A stretch of 64,000 nt of DNA from Polaromonas naphthalenivorans CJ2 (GCF_000015505.1 NC_008759.1:1-64000), one strand, 5' to 3'; positions 16,723-24,756 are shown, numbered from the stretch's first letter. Program-made: numbers and translations. The notes: a model not told the origin generated them from the letters alone.

Positions 16723-17220
16723 CTAGACCGAATGGCTTGCGGCCTCTGCAACGCACTCGACCATGCCCAGCGCGCAGAGAACCAGAAACTTCTTCGCATC
16801 TGTATTGATAACAAGCAGGTCATGCGCTTGGAGTTCATCGAAAACGAACGCCAGCAGCCATTTTTCATTATGGTCGGTCACGGCATCCGAGATTACCGTG
16901 GCTTTCTGCTCATGTGTAAGCCCTTCCAGAAACCGTATTTTCCCAGCGAACCTCGCAAAACAGCGTTCCTGCATCTCCTCGGACACGACGGGCCAGACAT
17001 GGCCGGAATTTTCCATGGCGCGGTAGCTGACCAGGAGGACTTTGAGCAGGACTTCAATCTGCTCCAGCGAGGCGCCGAATTGTTGCTGAGCCAGGACCGA
17101 TGCAAGGAGCTGCGGCTGATGCGCATGGATGTCGTCAGCGAGCAGTTCGCGTTGACGGTTGTCCATTTTTCCAACGGCGGTGATGGCGTCCGCAAGGGCT
17201 GATTTGGAGATGGCTGGCAT
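16723..17220 (-). CDS. Hypothetical helical protein within the palindrome cluster
   Basis: 165 residues from the ATG at 17220 (MPAISKSALADAITAVGK); a 184-residue version from 17277 adds a Cys/Ala-rich head that looks noncoding. It is predicted mostly helical (LADDIHAHQPQLLASVLAQQ, ASLEQIEVLLKVLLVSYRAM), without membrane segments or signal. The family is unrecognised. Its flanks carry palindrome cores at 16403 and 17320, so it is a candidate for the factor that binds them; this is conjecture from position. Confidence 0.6.
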   Translation of the reverse strand: MPAISKSALADAITAVGKMDNRQRELLADDIHAHQPQLLASVLAQQQFGASLEQIEVLLKVLLVSYRAMENSGHVWPVVSEEMQERCFARFAGKIRFLEGLTHEQKATVISDAVTDHNEKWLLAFVFDELQAHDLLVINTDAKKFLVLCALGMVECVAEAASHSV

Positions 17221-18124
17221 GGCAGTATTGTGAAGGCAAGCGCAACGTAAAAAGGCAGCCGCTCTCGCAGCAAGCACGGCCGCACTGAGTGAAGACCAGA
17301 AGCCAAGCAGGGCAGGGCGATTTCAGCGCGGAAATACCTGCTTTGAAGAGGGCCGCATCCCGTTACCTCGTTACCTCGGTTACTCTCTATTCATTGCACT
17401 GAAGCAGCCACTCCCATCATTTATTCCGCTGCTGCCCTTTCGCGTCGTCGATACCGGCGCAGCCCGGGCGATTTCAGCGCAGAAATCGTGTAGGTCAGAG
17501 TTGGAAAAATGCTGCGCATGAGATGAGGTGTCACAACACGGGCATCCCAAGCCTTCAGACTTTCGCCGATTTCAGTGCTGAAATACCCGCGTCCCCCTGA
17601 ACTGCGACCATCGCATCCCGACTGAGTTTCCTGCCTTCACCCTGGCCTTGCGTGCTTTCTAGACATTGCGAAGAACAGTTCTTAAAAACCGTATTTATCT
17701 TTGAGGGTTTGTTACATCAGATATTTTTATATCTGCCCTGGTGGCGCACTATTTAACGGCTGAGCAGAAGCTTGGCGCTACATGACCACCAGAAAACGCG
17801 TTTTCCGGGCATTCGAATTTTCTCAAAAGCGGCTGCTGTTTGCCGTTCTGCCGCCATGCCATTCCACTTTCCCCGGATGAAGAAAATTAGGCACCAGCGC
17901 ATGGAATTTTTGACCACCATAGAGTAGTATTCACCAGTGCGGATGAGGTGTGGCTACCTCCCATTTGCGGATTCCCTCACCGGAATTCATGGCAAACAGC
18001 TTGAAGTAGTTCGCACGTATTTGAGGGCATCACAGGTTGCCTGCAGCCACCTCGGCTGCAAATAAGCGCTCCGCAATGCAAGACCGCAGCGCTCCTACAA
18101 CGACCCGTTGGTCGAGGAGCGCCC
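17221..18124. other. Long noncoding region with three palindromic repeats and an AT-rich patch
   Basis: About 900 bp without a supported gene. It carries repeat cores at 17320, 17471 and 17569. An AT-rich segment at 17680-17740 contains the short hairpin AGATATTTTTATATCT. Repeats plus an AT-rich region are the ingredients of a replication origin or partition site, but no DnaA box or partner gene was identified. Confidence 0.5.
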
Positions 18125-18871
18125 ATGCCTTTCTTTCGCTTTTTCCATTTTCATTCTCAGTTCTGCAGCATTGCCAAGCCATGCGGCTTGCGTTCGCCTG
18201 CGCTGGTGGCTGCCGTCGAGGAGAGCATGCGTATGAACTTCGAGCGCAAATTCGCCAGGCAATGGCGACTGATGAACAGCCCGGTATTCGGGGCGCTGGC
18301 CTGGGTGCTGGCCTTGTTAGTGCACCACCGGACAGGCTTTGGGAAATTCAGGGACAAGGGTGCAGGTGGCCCTCAGGCTGGGGCGCAGTTTTCTACCACT
18401 GACGCAAAGGAAGCGCTCCAGTTCAGCAAGGCGGCTAACAGCCCGCAGGACGTGCCGCGCGAAGGGCCTGAAAGCCCCCCAAACGTGGACCTGCAGGATG
18501 GCCTGGCGTCGGCGTCATTCATCTCCGGCGGCGTCTGGGCAATTGAGAGCATTGAGCAAACGCCTGAATTAATGCTGGACAGTTGGCAATGTTTTGAACT
18601 GCAACTCCCCCGACTCACTTACAGAACGCGGCATCTTGCGGGGAGTAATGTGCGCAACTGGCACGGCCAAGTCAGCAGCGCCATCGTAGCGATGGACCCG
18701 GCGACTCGTAGATGCACGACAAAGTCAGGACGCGTCTACGAACTCGGCGAGCGCAACGGATTAATTGGCGATGGCCAGTACACCTGGGGCCAATGGCTGC
18801 GCATCAACCAGCCAAGCGACATCGTTGACGTCACGGATGAAATCAAAAAAATGCTGGCGGGGCACCCATGA
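18125..18871 (+). CDS. Membrane-anchored hypothetical protein, first gene of the small-gene operon
   Basis: 248 residues from ATG 18125 with GAGGAGC just upstream. One hydrophobic segment (SPVFGALAWVLALLV, about residues 52-66) follows a basic stretch. The C-terminal domain (LQLPRLTYRTRHLAGSNV, VSSAIVAMDPATRRCTTKSGRVYELG, WLRINQPSDIVDVTDEI) is compact and looks like a conserved accessory domain of unknown role. The stop overlaps the HAD gene by 4 bp. It probably anchors a domain at the inner membrane. Confidence 0.65.
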   Translation: MPFFRFFHFHSQFCSIAKPCGLRSPALVAAVEESMRMNFERKFARQWRLMNSPVFGALAWVLALLVHHRTGFGKFRDKGAGGPQAGAQFSTTDAKEALQFSKAANSPQDVPREGPESPPNVDLQDGLASASFISGGVWAIESIEQTPELMLDSWQCFELQLPRLTYRTRHLAGSNVRNWHGQVSSAIVAMDPATRRCTTKSGRVYELGERNGLIGDGQYTWGQWLRINQPSDIVDVTDEIKKMLAGHP

Positions 18872-19368
18872 AGGGCCGGGGAGGGCTGGTGCTTTATGCC
18901 GATTACGACGGCGTCCTTCACCACGAAAATGTCCTGTGGCATCCAAAAATCGGAGCGTATATGTCGGCCCCAGATGGGTATGTCCTGTTCCAGCACGCCG
19001 AGCTGCTTGAGCGGATGCTCGCGCCTTACCCGGAGGTGCAAATCGTGCTGTCGACCAGCTGGGTGAGACGCTACGGTTGCGCCAGGGCTGCCAAGCAACT
19101 CCGGCCAGCCTTGAGAGCGCGGGTCATTGGCGCGACTTTTCACTCAAGGATGAATGAGCTTGAATTCGCTGAGAAACCTCGTGGATTGCAGGTATGGGAA
19201 GACGTGCTCAAGCGCAGGCCAAGGGGCTGGCTTGCGCTCGACGACGATTGGGTGGATTGGCCGGAGTGGTGTCTCGCCCACTACGTCAAAACGCATCCGA
19301 GGGAAGGCCTGAGCGACCCGGCGGTGCAGGAGGAGTTCGCCCGGAAACTGCAGGAGATATGCAAATGA
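18868..19368 (+). CDS. HAD-superfamily protein of the HAD_SAK_2 type
   Basis: 166 residues. The N-terminal YADYDGVLHHENV has the HAD motif I (D-x-D-G-x-L), LSTSWVRRYG is motif II and WLALDDDWVDWP is the acidic motif IV. This combination is that of the HAD domain found in Swiss-army-knife RNA-repair proteins (HAD_SAK), which are predicted phosphatases. As a stand-alone protein the substrate is unknown. It is translationally coupled on both sides within the small-gene operon. Confidence 0.8.
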   Translation: MKGRGGLVLYADYDGVLHHENVLWHPKIGAYMSAPDGYVLFQHAELLERMLAPYPEVQIVLSTSWVRRYGCARAAKQLRPALRARVIGATFHSRMNELEFAEKPRGLQVWEDVLKRRPRGWLALDDDWVDWPEWCLAHYVKTHPREGLSDPAVQEEFARKLQEICK

Positions 19369-19685
19369 CGAGAATCCAAATTGCCGAGAATTTTCTCCAT
19401 GACGCGGTCAATAACGAGATGTCACCACAGTCCCGAGAGGACTGCGCGTTCAACGCCGGCTACTTGTTCGCGCTGGAAGCCATTCCCTCCAGCTTCACTG
19501 GCAAGCTCGAACACCCCAATGTTTTAGTCATCACAGTTGCTGCACGGTATCTTTGTCTCGACATGGCCGTCATGGAGCCCGCCTTCAAGTTCATCCGTGA
19601 GCAGTACTCGCTCGGGCGTGATGGCCGCAATGTCGACGCGCTCATGGCCTGGGCGCTACTCATGAAAAAGGCGGTCAGTAAATGA
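19365..19685 (+). CDS. Small hypothetical protein, paralogue of the 23559 gene
   Basis: 106 residues from ATG 19365, overlapping the previous stop by 4 bp. The pattern FLHDAVNNEMSPQSREDCAF then NAGYLFALEAI, LEHPNVLVITVAARYLCLD matches the protein at 23559-23921 (HLQDARQPELSRRSRTDAAF, DVCYMYARCI, YDHPDASIFVLAATQLG), so the two are paralogues in one operon. No recognised domain. It is helical and soluble. Confidence 0.7.
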   Translation: MTRIQIAENFLHDAVNNEMSPQSREDCAFNAGYLFALEAIPSSFTGKLEHPNVLVITVAARYLCLDMAVMEPAFKFIREQYSLGRDGRNVDALMAWALLMKKAVSK

Positions 19686-19996
19686 GCGACAAGGATAAAA
19701 GCCCCAAAGACCCGACAGAGGAGGGTGAGCGAGTACTGCGAACATTCGCCAAGATTTCCGACCCCAGCAATGCGCACCTGTTCAAAGCCGACGCTGCGCG
19801 CAAGGCGTTTGAGAAGGTTGAGTTGCCGAGTAAAGACGAAGAAGAGGAACTTGCTCAGGTCCGCAAACAACTCGACGCCGCGATTCGTGTCCTGCAACAC
19901 CGTGAGAGGCGAATGACCAAAATCGTCCGGGGTCTGGCGCTTGGAGGCTTGGCTTCATTTGTCCTTGCCGTGCTGGCCATGGTTTTGATGCGGTGA
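19682..19996 (+). CDS. Small tail-anchored membrane protein
   Basis: 104 residues, starting within an ATGA overlap. The charged N-terminal half includes a coiled-coil-like stretch (KDEEEELAQVRKQLDAAIRV then LQHRERRM). A single C-terminal transmembrane segment (GLALGGLASFVLAVLAMVLM, about residues 84-103) ends at the last residues. It is probably anchored in the inner membrane with its body in the cytoplasm. The family is unrecognised. Confidence 0.65.
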   Translation: MSDKDKSPKDPTEEGERVLRTFAKISDPSNAHLFKADAARKAFEKVELPSKDEEEELAQVRKQLDAAIRVLQHRERRMTKIVRGLALGGLASFVLAVLAMVLMR

Positions 19997-20068
19997 ATGC
20001 GCATGGCTTCACTTCCGTTCAAGCACATGTTTTTGGCCGCCATGGCGACCTTATCTTTTGCGAGGTGA
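19997..20068 (+). CDS. Possible 23-residue coupled peptide
   Basis: ATG 19997 directly follows the preceding TGA, and its own TGA (20066-20068) is followed after one base by the next ATG (20070). The peptide (MRMASLPFKHMFLAAMATLSFAR) is amphipathic or signal-like. Tight tiling between two genes supports translation, but it could also be a spacer or a gene remnant. Confidence 0.35.
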   Translation: MRMASLPFKHMFLAAMATLSFAR

Positions 20069-20069
20069 C

Positions 20070-20303
20070 ATGACACGCATTACAAAAGAGCTGGACGCGT
20101 GGCCTGAGTCCAACGAAGAAATGCTCGTGCTCATCGAGAGTTTTGACAGATTGCAGAAAAAGCATGTTCGGGAGTACGTACTGAAGCTATGTGTTTTTAG
20201 CGTACCGACGACACAAGCGGAAATCGACGCAGTGCTCAAAGCCGGCGACAAGCTCGCAATAGCAGCTGCGCTGCATGCCCGAAAACTTGATTTCTGGGAT
20301 TGA
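20070..20303 (+). CDS. Small hypothetical protein
   Basis: 77 residues from ATG 20070 with GAGGTGA upstream. The all-helical pattern (SNEEMLVLIESFDRLQKKHV, TQAEIDAVLKAGDKLAIAAAL) has no known motif. It continues the rightward small-gene operon; a further 19-codon frame (GTG 20306 to 20365) follows it and may or may not be translated. Confidence 0.6.
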   Translation: MTRITKELDAWPESNEEMLVLIESFDRLQKKHVREYVLKLCVFSVPTTQAEIDAVLKAGDKLAIAAALHARKLDFWD

Positions 20304-20391
20304 CAGTGACTATCTCCGTTTTCGGTGAAATTTCCTGGGTCTTGGCCGTATTTAGTCCGCACTGAAACTTAGAAATCCTGATGAGAGCACT

Positions 20392-20631
20392 ATGAATCAA
20401 TACAAATGCCATAACTGCGGCTGGGTGCATGCGGTCATACCACTGGTCCAGGCTGAGGCTGCTGTGCTGGCCGCAAATGAATATTACTTGTCCAAGGGGC
20501 TTGCGCCAACAGAAACGCTTGAGAGCTATCTGAAATGCGTTCGCTGCGGCGCTTCCAGTGATAAGTTTCTTCCTGCGCGACCCAGTGACGTGCCGTTTGG
20601 AACCACGATAGATACGGTGGTGATGCCATGA
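20392..20631 (+). CDS. Small zinc-ribbon protein
   Basis: 79 residues. Two Cys pairs, YKCHNCGW (residues 4-11) and KCVRCGA (about 54-60), flank a helix (QAEAAVLAANEYYLSKGL), a layout typical of zinc-ribbon proteins. Function unknown; nucleic-acid or protein binding is possible. The stop overlaps a following 26-codon frame by 4 bp. Confidence 0.65.
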   Translation: MNQYKCHNCGWVHAVIPLVQAEAAVLAANEYYLSKGLAPTETLESYLKCVRCGASSDKFLPARPSDVPFGTTIDTVVMP

Positions 20632-20708
20632 AAACTTCAAACGCAAATTTCCGTTGGCAGTACTGCTTTATGCGAAACCGTGTGCTGGCTTTCATTGCCT
20701 GGGTCTGA
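20628..20708 (+). CDS. Possible 26-residue coupled peptide
   Basis: The ATG at 20628 overlaps the preceding stop (ATGA). The peptide starts MKTSNANFRWQYCFMRNRVL and ends AFIAWV, basic then hydrophobic. The overlap supports translation; the length makes the call uncertain. Confidence 0.35.
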   Translation: MKTSNANFRWQYCFMRNRVLAFIAWV

Positions 20709-20754
20709 ATTGGCCATTGCGGTCGTCACCACTAAAAAAAAGAAGGCCCCACCC

Positions 20755-20889
20755 ATGAACCGCTTCATCACTGCCCTGCTCCAGGACGAGGAGCGCTCCA
20801 AAACGGTTCTGGCTGCCGTGGCTGTCATTGCCGGACTTCTGGCCATCGCACTGGCCGCAGCCTTGAATATGAAGTTGATTTCGACATGA
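20755..20889 (+). CDS. Small single-pass membrane protein
   Basis: 44 residues. A charged start (MNRFITALLQDEERSK) is followed by one transmembrane helix (VLAAVAVIAGLLAIALAAAL). The stop overlaps the next gene by 4 bp. An AAGAAGG sequence about 10 bp upstream may serve as ribosome site. Function unknown. Confidence 0.55.
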   Translation: MNRFITALLQDEERSKTVLAAVAVIAGLLAIALAAALNMKLIST

Positions 20890-21182
20890 AAACAAAACTG
20901 CATTACGACTTCACGTTGAGGTTCAAGCTTTCAGGGCAAGACGGCGCTGCTAGCCAGGTTGTTGAAAGGCTGGGTGAAGGCGGGTGTAGGGATGCGCTTG
21001 TCGGGACCGGCGTTCCGGGACAAATTGCCATGCATTTCACCCGATGCGCCAGCACGGAGCTTGAAGCTATTCAAAGCGCCATCGATGACGTCCTGAAGGC
21101 CCTTCCAGGAGCCGCGCTGCTGTCCAATGCCGGCGCCATTGTCTGCAGCAGCCCTGCAGGACCTAAACAAGGAATGCCATGA
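20886..21182 (+). CDS. Conserved hypothetical protein
   Basis: 98 residues, in ATGA overlaps with both neighbours. The pattern HYDFTLRFKL, ERLGEGGCRDALVGTGVPGQ and IAMHFTRCASTELEAIQSAI suggests a ferredoxin-like alpha/beta fold with repeated beta-alpha-beta units. The same layout occurs in many uncharacterised beta-proteobacterial proteins. No catalytic motif is seen. Confidence 0.65.
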   Translation: MKTKLHYDFTLRFKLSGQDGAASQVVERLGEGGCRDALVGTGVPGQIAMHFTRCASTELEAIQSAIDDVLKALPGAALLSNAGAIVCSSPAGPKQGMP

Positions 21183-21535
21183 CCCTGCCGTTTGAACGCA
21201 CGCGCGCGATGCTCGATGTCCGGTTGTTTTTGCGGGAGCTGACGGACCCCAGACTGACACCCCGGATACCTCGTGCCCTGCGTGGTAAGGCCGCTTCCCT
21301 GCTCAAGCACTTTCCGACGAACGCGGACATGGACCGGGCTCACCAAGCGTTGCCCGACTGTTTCGGGCCAGTGCCGCCGTTTCGAATCCGCGCTGAACTT
21401 GCAGCTGAAGCGGCTCCTAAAAATAAGCTGCTGGCGGGAATCCGCGACACGGCGCAGGCTGGAAAAGGAGGGCGTCTGCCTGGCGAACAGACCGATGGAG
21501 CCCCTGCGCGAACAGGCAGTAAAAATGGCGACTGA
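21179..21535 (+). CDS. BPSL0761-family protein, copy 1
   Basis: 118 residues. The N-terminal MTLPFERTRAMLDVRLFLREL and PRLTPRIPRALRGKAASLLKHFP are the hallmark of the BPSL0761 family, small beta-proteobacterial proteins of unknown function. The last 40 residues run past the usual family end and overlap the next gene by 41 bp in another frame. A second copy of the domain lies beyond the IS4 element at 23193-23405. Confidence 0.75.
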   Translation: MTLPFERTRAMLDVRLFLRELTDPRLTPRIPRALRGKAASLLKHFPTNADMDRAHQALPDCFGPVPPFRIRAELAAEAAPKNKLLAGIRDTAQAGKGGRLPGEQTDGAPARTGSKNGD

Positions 21536-21720
21536 ACTGTTCAGCATCTGGGGTTTCCAGACCGGCTGGCTTTCACAGCATGGCGATGGCTACGCCGTCT
21601 CGGCCGAGCTCGACGGGCTGGATATCTGGTACTGGTCCACAAATTACGAGGAGGTTCAAAAGGCGTTCAGTCGCGCCTGCCGACGAATGTTTTTGCGGCG
21701 ATTTTTCCCCTGGCTTGCAC

Positions 21721-23136
21721 CATCTCATTACACACAAATCCCCGTTTCGCTGTAGCTCCTGGCGTAGCGGGCACCTTCCACGAAGACGGCAATTTCCTGC
21801 AGGCCCAACCATAGCGTTCTGGCACCGGGCTCACCATCGCCTTTTCGCCCCAAAAACCCGCCTCGCCGGGCAATCAGCCGGATGACTTCGTTGAGTCCGG
21901 GCATCTTTTTCGGTATCGGCTTTTTGTTCAGGATGTACGCCGCACGCCACTCGTCGGGCTCAAACACCAGTTCGGCATCGAGCTCGGGCACCGTGCGCCC
22001 CAGCCGCATCAAGCGGTTGATGCGCCAGGCAATGACCAGGTATATCGCCAGCGCTGACTCCAGCCGGTCTTTGTCGCTCAGCTGCAGCCGCTCGACTCGG
22101 CAGCCCTCCTTGAGAATCAAGAAAAAAAGCTCGATTTCCCAGCGCGAGCGGTACCAGTCGATCAGCTCGCTGGCCTGTTCCAGTGTGCTGGCCACGCGGT
22201 TGCTCAGCAGCCGCCAGACCACGGGCTTGACGCCTGCCGGGGCGTTGACCTCCGAGGCCACCAGGCAGCTGACCTCGATGACTCCCTTGTCCCTGTCGCT
22301 CAGCTGGACGCGCTCAATGCGGATGTCCTGCTCGACCGTGCGGCTCTTTCGGCCCCGCCCGGCTGGCAGCATGAAGCGGATGCGCCCCAGAGAAGTTTGC
22401 ACCATCACCCGGTCCCACAGCTTGTCCCCGCCCGGCAGCACCCGGTTGTGCTGGCTGCGCACCAGGTAGTCGGCCGGGTAGCCCAAGTCCCGCGCCTTGA
22501 CCATCAACTCCAGCATGTCCGACTCGCGGTCGCCGATGCACACATGGCGCGTTTGGGGCAGCTGCTGGGCACTCTCAGCGATTCGCTCGTAGCTCTCAAT
22601 CCAGCGGGTGCTTTCGCACGGCCCGCCGCGCTTGCCGTCTGCTGCCTTGAATTCGCGCGCCCACGTCCAGGCATTGAATACGCCCAGCGGCTCGCGCTCA
22701 GGACTCACAACATAGGTGGGGTGCAAATACAGCCCGCGCTGGGCCTCGTAGTTCAAGGGCCCCAGACCCTCGATGTCCTGTCCGTGGTAGTCCAGCTCGG
22801 TTGTGTCCTGAAGGCACAGCACCACTTGGTGCTGTGCCATGCGCGCCTGGCTGGCCTGCAAGTGGGGCGCGAGCACCTTGTCCCAGCTCACCTCTTCGTT
22901 GCACAAAAACCGGTAAGCCGCTGCCGTTTCTGCCCAACTCTGGCAAGCGCCGGGAATGCTGGCCGAGGGCTTTTGCCCCAGTCGCTCTGCCAGCAGCACG
23001 GCGCGCCGGTTCAGGCGCTCATCGCCCAGTTCGATCGTCTTGAACTCTTCATCGCCCCAGCCCATTGTTGCTTCCTTGACCGTTTAACTTCACCAAACCC
23101 CAAGTCTATCGGCTCAACTATGTGTGTAATGGGATG
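21721..23136 (-). mobile_element. IS4-family (IS50/Tn5-group-like) insertion sequence, copy 2, complete
   Basis: 1416 bp. The left end is CATCTCATTACACACA and the right end is the complement of CATCCCATTACACACA, matching the ends of copy 1 at 8445-9846 over about 16 bp. It is flanked by the 9-bp direct duplication GGCTTGCAC (21712-21720 and 23137-23145). It carries one intact minus-strand transposase. Confidence 0.95.
21728..23065 (-). CDS. IS4-family transposase (Tn5-like), second isoform
   Basis: 445 residues. It has the same motif order as the transposase at 8463-9788: LCLQDTTELDYHG, CIGDRESDMLELM and YRSRWEIELFFLILKEG with the Y-x-x-R, E and K of the IS4 signature. Many substitutions separate it from copy 1, so the elements diverged before insertion here. 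The C-terminus reads into the left inverted repeat. Confidence 0.95.
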   Translation of the reverse strand: MGWGDEEFKTIELGDERLNRRAVLLAERLGQKPSASIPGACQSWAETAAAYRFLCNEEVSWDKVLAPHLQASQARMAQHQVVLCLQDTTELDYHGQDIEGLGPLNYEAQRGLYLHPTYVVSPEREPLGVFNAWTWAREFKAADGKRGGPCESTRWIESYERIAESAQQLPQTRHVCIGDRESDMLELMVKARDLGYPADYLVRSQHNRVLPGGDKLWDRVMVQTSLGRIRFMLPAGRGRKSRTVEQDIRIERVQLSDRDKGVIEVSCLVASEVNAPAGVKPVVWRLLSNRVASTLEQASELIDWYRSRWEIELFFLILKEGCRVERLQLSDKDRLESALAIYLVIAWRINRLMRLGRTVPELDAELVFEPDEWRAAYILNKKPIPKKMPGLNEVIRLIARRGGFLGRKGDGEPGARTLWLGLQEIAVFVEGARYARSYSETGICV

Positions 23137-23192
23137 GGCTTGCACCTCCCCAGGCTCGCCTGGGCACAACCCCAACTTACGCACCAGACACC

Positions 23193-23405
23193 ATGACACT
23201 TCCCGCTGAGCGCACACGCGCAATTATCTACACCAAGCAGTTTCTCGAACGGCTGCTTGTTCCCAGGCTGACACCTGACGTGCCTGAGTCTGTTCGTCAA
23301 GAAGCCCGGGGACTGCTGCGCCACTACCCTGGGACCGACGACCTTGAAATCGCGCACCGTGCGCTGCCGGATTGGTTCGGCCCCGCGCGAAAAGCAGAAG
23401 ACTGA
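23193..23405 (+). CDS. BPSL0761-family protein, copy 2
   Basis: 70 residues from ATG 23193. MTLPAERTRAIIYTKQFLER, PRLTPDVPESVRQEARGLLR and the end IAHRALPDWFGPARKAED give a complete BPSL0761 domain. It lies 47 bp right of the IS target duplication and has no clear ribosome site of its own; before the insertion it was in phase with the split upstream frame. Expression now may depend on a promoter in the element or on none. Confidence 0.65.
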   Translation: MTLPAERTRAIIYTKQFLERLLVPRLTPDVPESVRQEARGLLRHYPGTDDLEIAHRALPDWFGPARKAED

Positions 23406-23406
23406 C

Positions 23407-23562
23407 ATGGAACCAGTCACGACACCCGATGAGGCCAAGCGCGCCTTCATGAAGGCAGCCTACGACGTGAGCAATGAGAACTCGCCGAGCGCACGACTGC
23501 CTCGCCCGACAGGGGCGGCTTGCTACTTGTTGAGCTCAATAAATGCATGGCGCGGAAAATGA
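23407..23562 (+). CDS. Small hypothetical protein
   Basis: 51 residues (MEPVTTPDEAKRAFMKAAYD at the start). It begins one base after the previous stop and its stop overlaps the next ATG by 4 bp, which supports translation within the operon. Unrecognised. Confidence 0.5.
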   Translation: MEPVTTPDEAKRAFMKAAYDVSNENSPSARLPRPTGAACYLLSSINAWRGK

Positions 23563-23921
23563 CTATCAAAGGCATGCAGGCCTGGCGCGAACTGGGCGAC
23601 ATTCATCTGCAGGACGCCCGGCAGCCCGAACTGTCCAGGCGCAGCCGAACGGATGCCGCGTTTGATGTGTGCTACATGTATGCACGGTGCATCGTCGGCG
23701 AAAAATCGGAGCTGTACGACCATCCCGATGCGTCAATATTCGTCCTTGCCGCCACACAACTGGGCTGGATGGATAGCGTGCTGCGACCCGCACGCCAACA
23801 TGTCCACGAGCGCGATGAACCCCTGCGTGTCGCAAGCCAGTACGATGTGCTGCTGACGCTGGCGTTGCGATTAATGGGCGCCCTCGGTGCCGACCGTATT
23901 CCCGCCGAAGGACCCCTATGA
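23559..23921 (+). CDS. Hypothetical protein, paralogue of the 19365 gene
   Basis: 120 residues from ATG 23559 (overlap with the previous stop). The motif series HLQDARQPELSRRSRTDAAF, CYMYARCIVGE and DHPDASIFVLAATQLG matches the protein at 19365-19685. The C-terminus is longer. The stop overlaps the metallophosphoesterase start by 4 bp. Function unknown. Confidence 0.7.
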   Translation: MTIKGMQAWRELGDIHLQDARQPELSRRSRTDAAFDVCYMYARCIVGEKSELYDHPDASIFVLAATQLGWMDSVLRPARQHVHERDEPLRVASQYDVLLTLALRLMGALGADRIPAEGPL

Positions 23922-24709
23922 AACTGCAAATTGCCAGTGACCTGCACCTTGAGTTTCTCCAGCGGCTGTTTCCCGGGGAACGATTGATATCGCCTGCCCA
24001 CGGCGCGGACCTGCTGGTCCTGGCCGGTGACATCGCCAACGGCGTCGAGGCCATCGAGCTGTTCAAGGACTGGCCCGTGCCGGTGCTGTACCTTGCGGGA
24101 AATCATGAGTTCTATGGCCATGCAATCGAACAGGTGCGCGCTGACTTGCGCAAGGCGGCCGCCGGAACCAGCGTTCTCTTCATGGACAACGACGTTGTGG
24201 ATTTCGGTGGGGTGCGGTTTCTTGGCACGACGCTGTGGACCGACTACCGGCTCGAACTCAACCGGACGCAGCGCCAGCTGATGGAAAACGCGGAGCTTCG
24301 CATCAGTGACCACTACTGTATCCGGTGCAGCGACGGAAAATTCACAGCAGAAAGGGCGCTTGCCGAGCATGAACTTGCACGTTCCTGGTTGACCCATGAG
24401 CTCGACAAACCCTACAACGGCAAAACAGTGGTCATCAGCCATCACGGCCCGCATCCTCTTTCCGTGCATCCGCGTTACGTGGGCGAAGCCCTGAACGCGG
24501 CGTTTGTCAGCAACCTGGCCGAGCTTTTACCCAAGGCCGACCTCTGGATTCATGGACATGTGCCTGACAACTTTGACTACCGCGTTGCCGGGTGTCGAGT
24601 GGTGGCCAATCCATGCGGCTATGCGCTGAACAGGAATGCGGTCGATACGTCCAAAGAATTGGTTTTTGAGAACAAGGCTTTTGAGTGGGCGTGCGTGGTA
24701 GATGTCTGA
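23918..24709 (+). CDS. Calcineurin-like metallophosphoesterase
   Basis: 263 residues. All metal-binding motifs are present in order: SDLHLEF (D-x-H), LAGDIANG, LAGNHEFYG (G-N-H-E), VISHHGPHP and IHGHVPDN (G-H-x). The family hydrolyses phosphoesters, including nucleic acids and cyclic nucleotides, with two metals; the substrate is not evident. It is near the end of the small-gene operon and is its only clear classical enzyme besides the HAD protein, so both may act on a phosphorylated nucleic-acid end or small molecule. That link is inference. Confidence 0.85.
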   Translation: MKLQIASDLHLEFLQRLFPGERLISPAHGADLLVLAGDIANGVEAIELFKDWPVPVLYLAGNHEFYGHAIEQVRADLRKAAAGTSVLFMDNDVVDFGGVRFLGTTLWTDYRLELNRTQRQLMENAELRISDHYCIRCSDGKFTAERALAEHELARSWLTHELDKPYNGKTVVISHHGPHPLSVHPRYVGEALNAAFVSNLAELLPKADLWIHGHVPDNFDYRVAGCRVVANPCGYALNRNAVDTSKELVFENKAFEWACVVDV

Positions 24710-24756
24710 ATGACATTGCACGCGTTGGAATCTGACTCAGACCCAGAAGGGCAAAA

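Larger units (their letters stand above)
15158..17584 (+). repeat. Cluster of six same-orientation palindromic repeats (consensus core ATTTCAGCGCTGAAAT)
   Basis: Cores lie at 15158-15173, 16210-16225 (perfect 16-bp palindrome), 16403-16418, 17320-17335, 17471-17486 and 17569-17584. Each other copy differs by one or two bases in the centre. Flanks are conserved asymmetrically, usually GGCG or GCCG on the left and CC-T/C-GC on the right, so all six point the same way and the unit is about 24 bp. All lie in noncoding DNA around the sirtuin gene and the gene at 16723-17220. Possible roles are partition-protein sites, iterons or operators of one regulator; none is proven. Confidence 0.8.
21495..23405 (+). 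pseudogene. Gene split by the second IS4-family insertion; rejoined frame runs into a BPSL0761 domain
   Basis: From ATG 21495 (MEPLREQAVKMATELFSIWG) the frame runs to the target site GGCTTGCAC (21712-21720). Deleting the element and one target copy continues it without a stop (LAPPQARLGTTPTYAPDT) into the BPSL0761 frame that begins MTLPAERTRA at 23193 and ends at 23405: 161 residues in all. No Shine-Dalgarno is evident before 23193. Either the ancestral gene was a fusion of an unknown domain with BPSL0761, or two genes were read separately in phase. Confidence 0.6.

Noticed and set aside
12203..17395. Similar sequences AATAGAGTAACTGAGGTAACG (12203) and its inverted relative near 17365
   Set aside because: The match is short and imperfect, with one more GAGGTAAC at 57750; not enough to call a repeat family.
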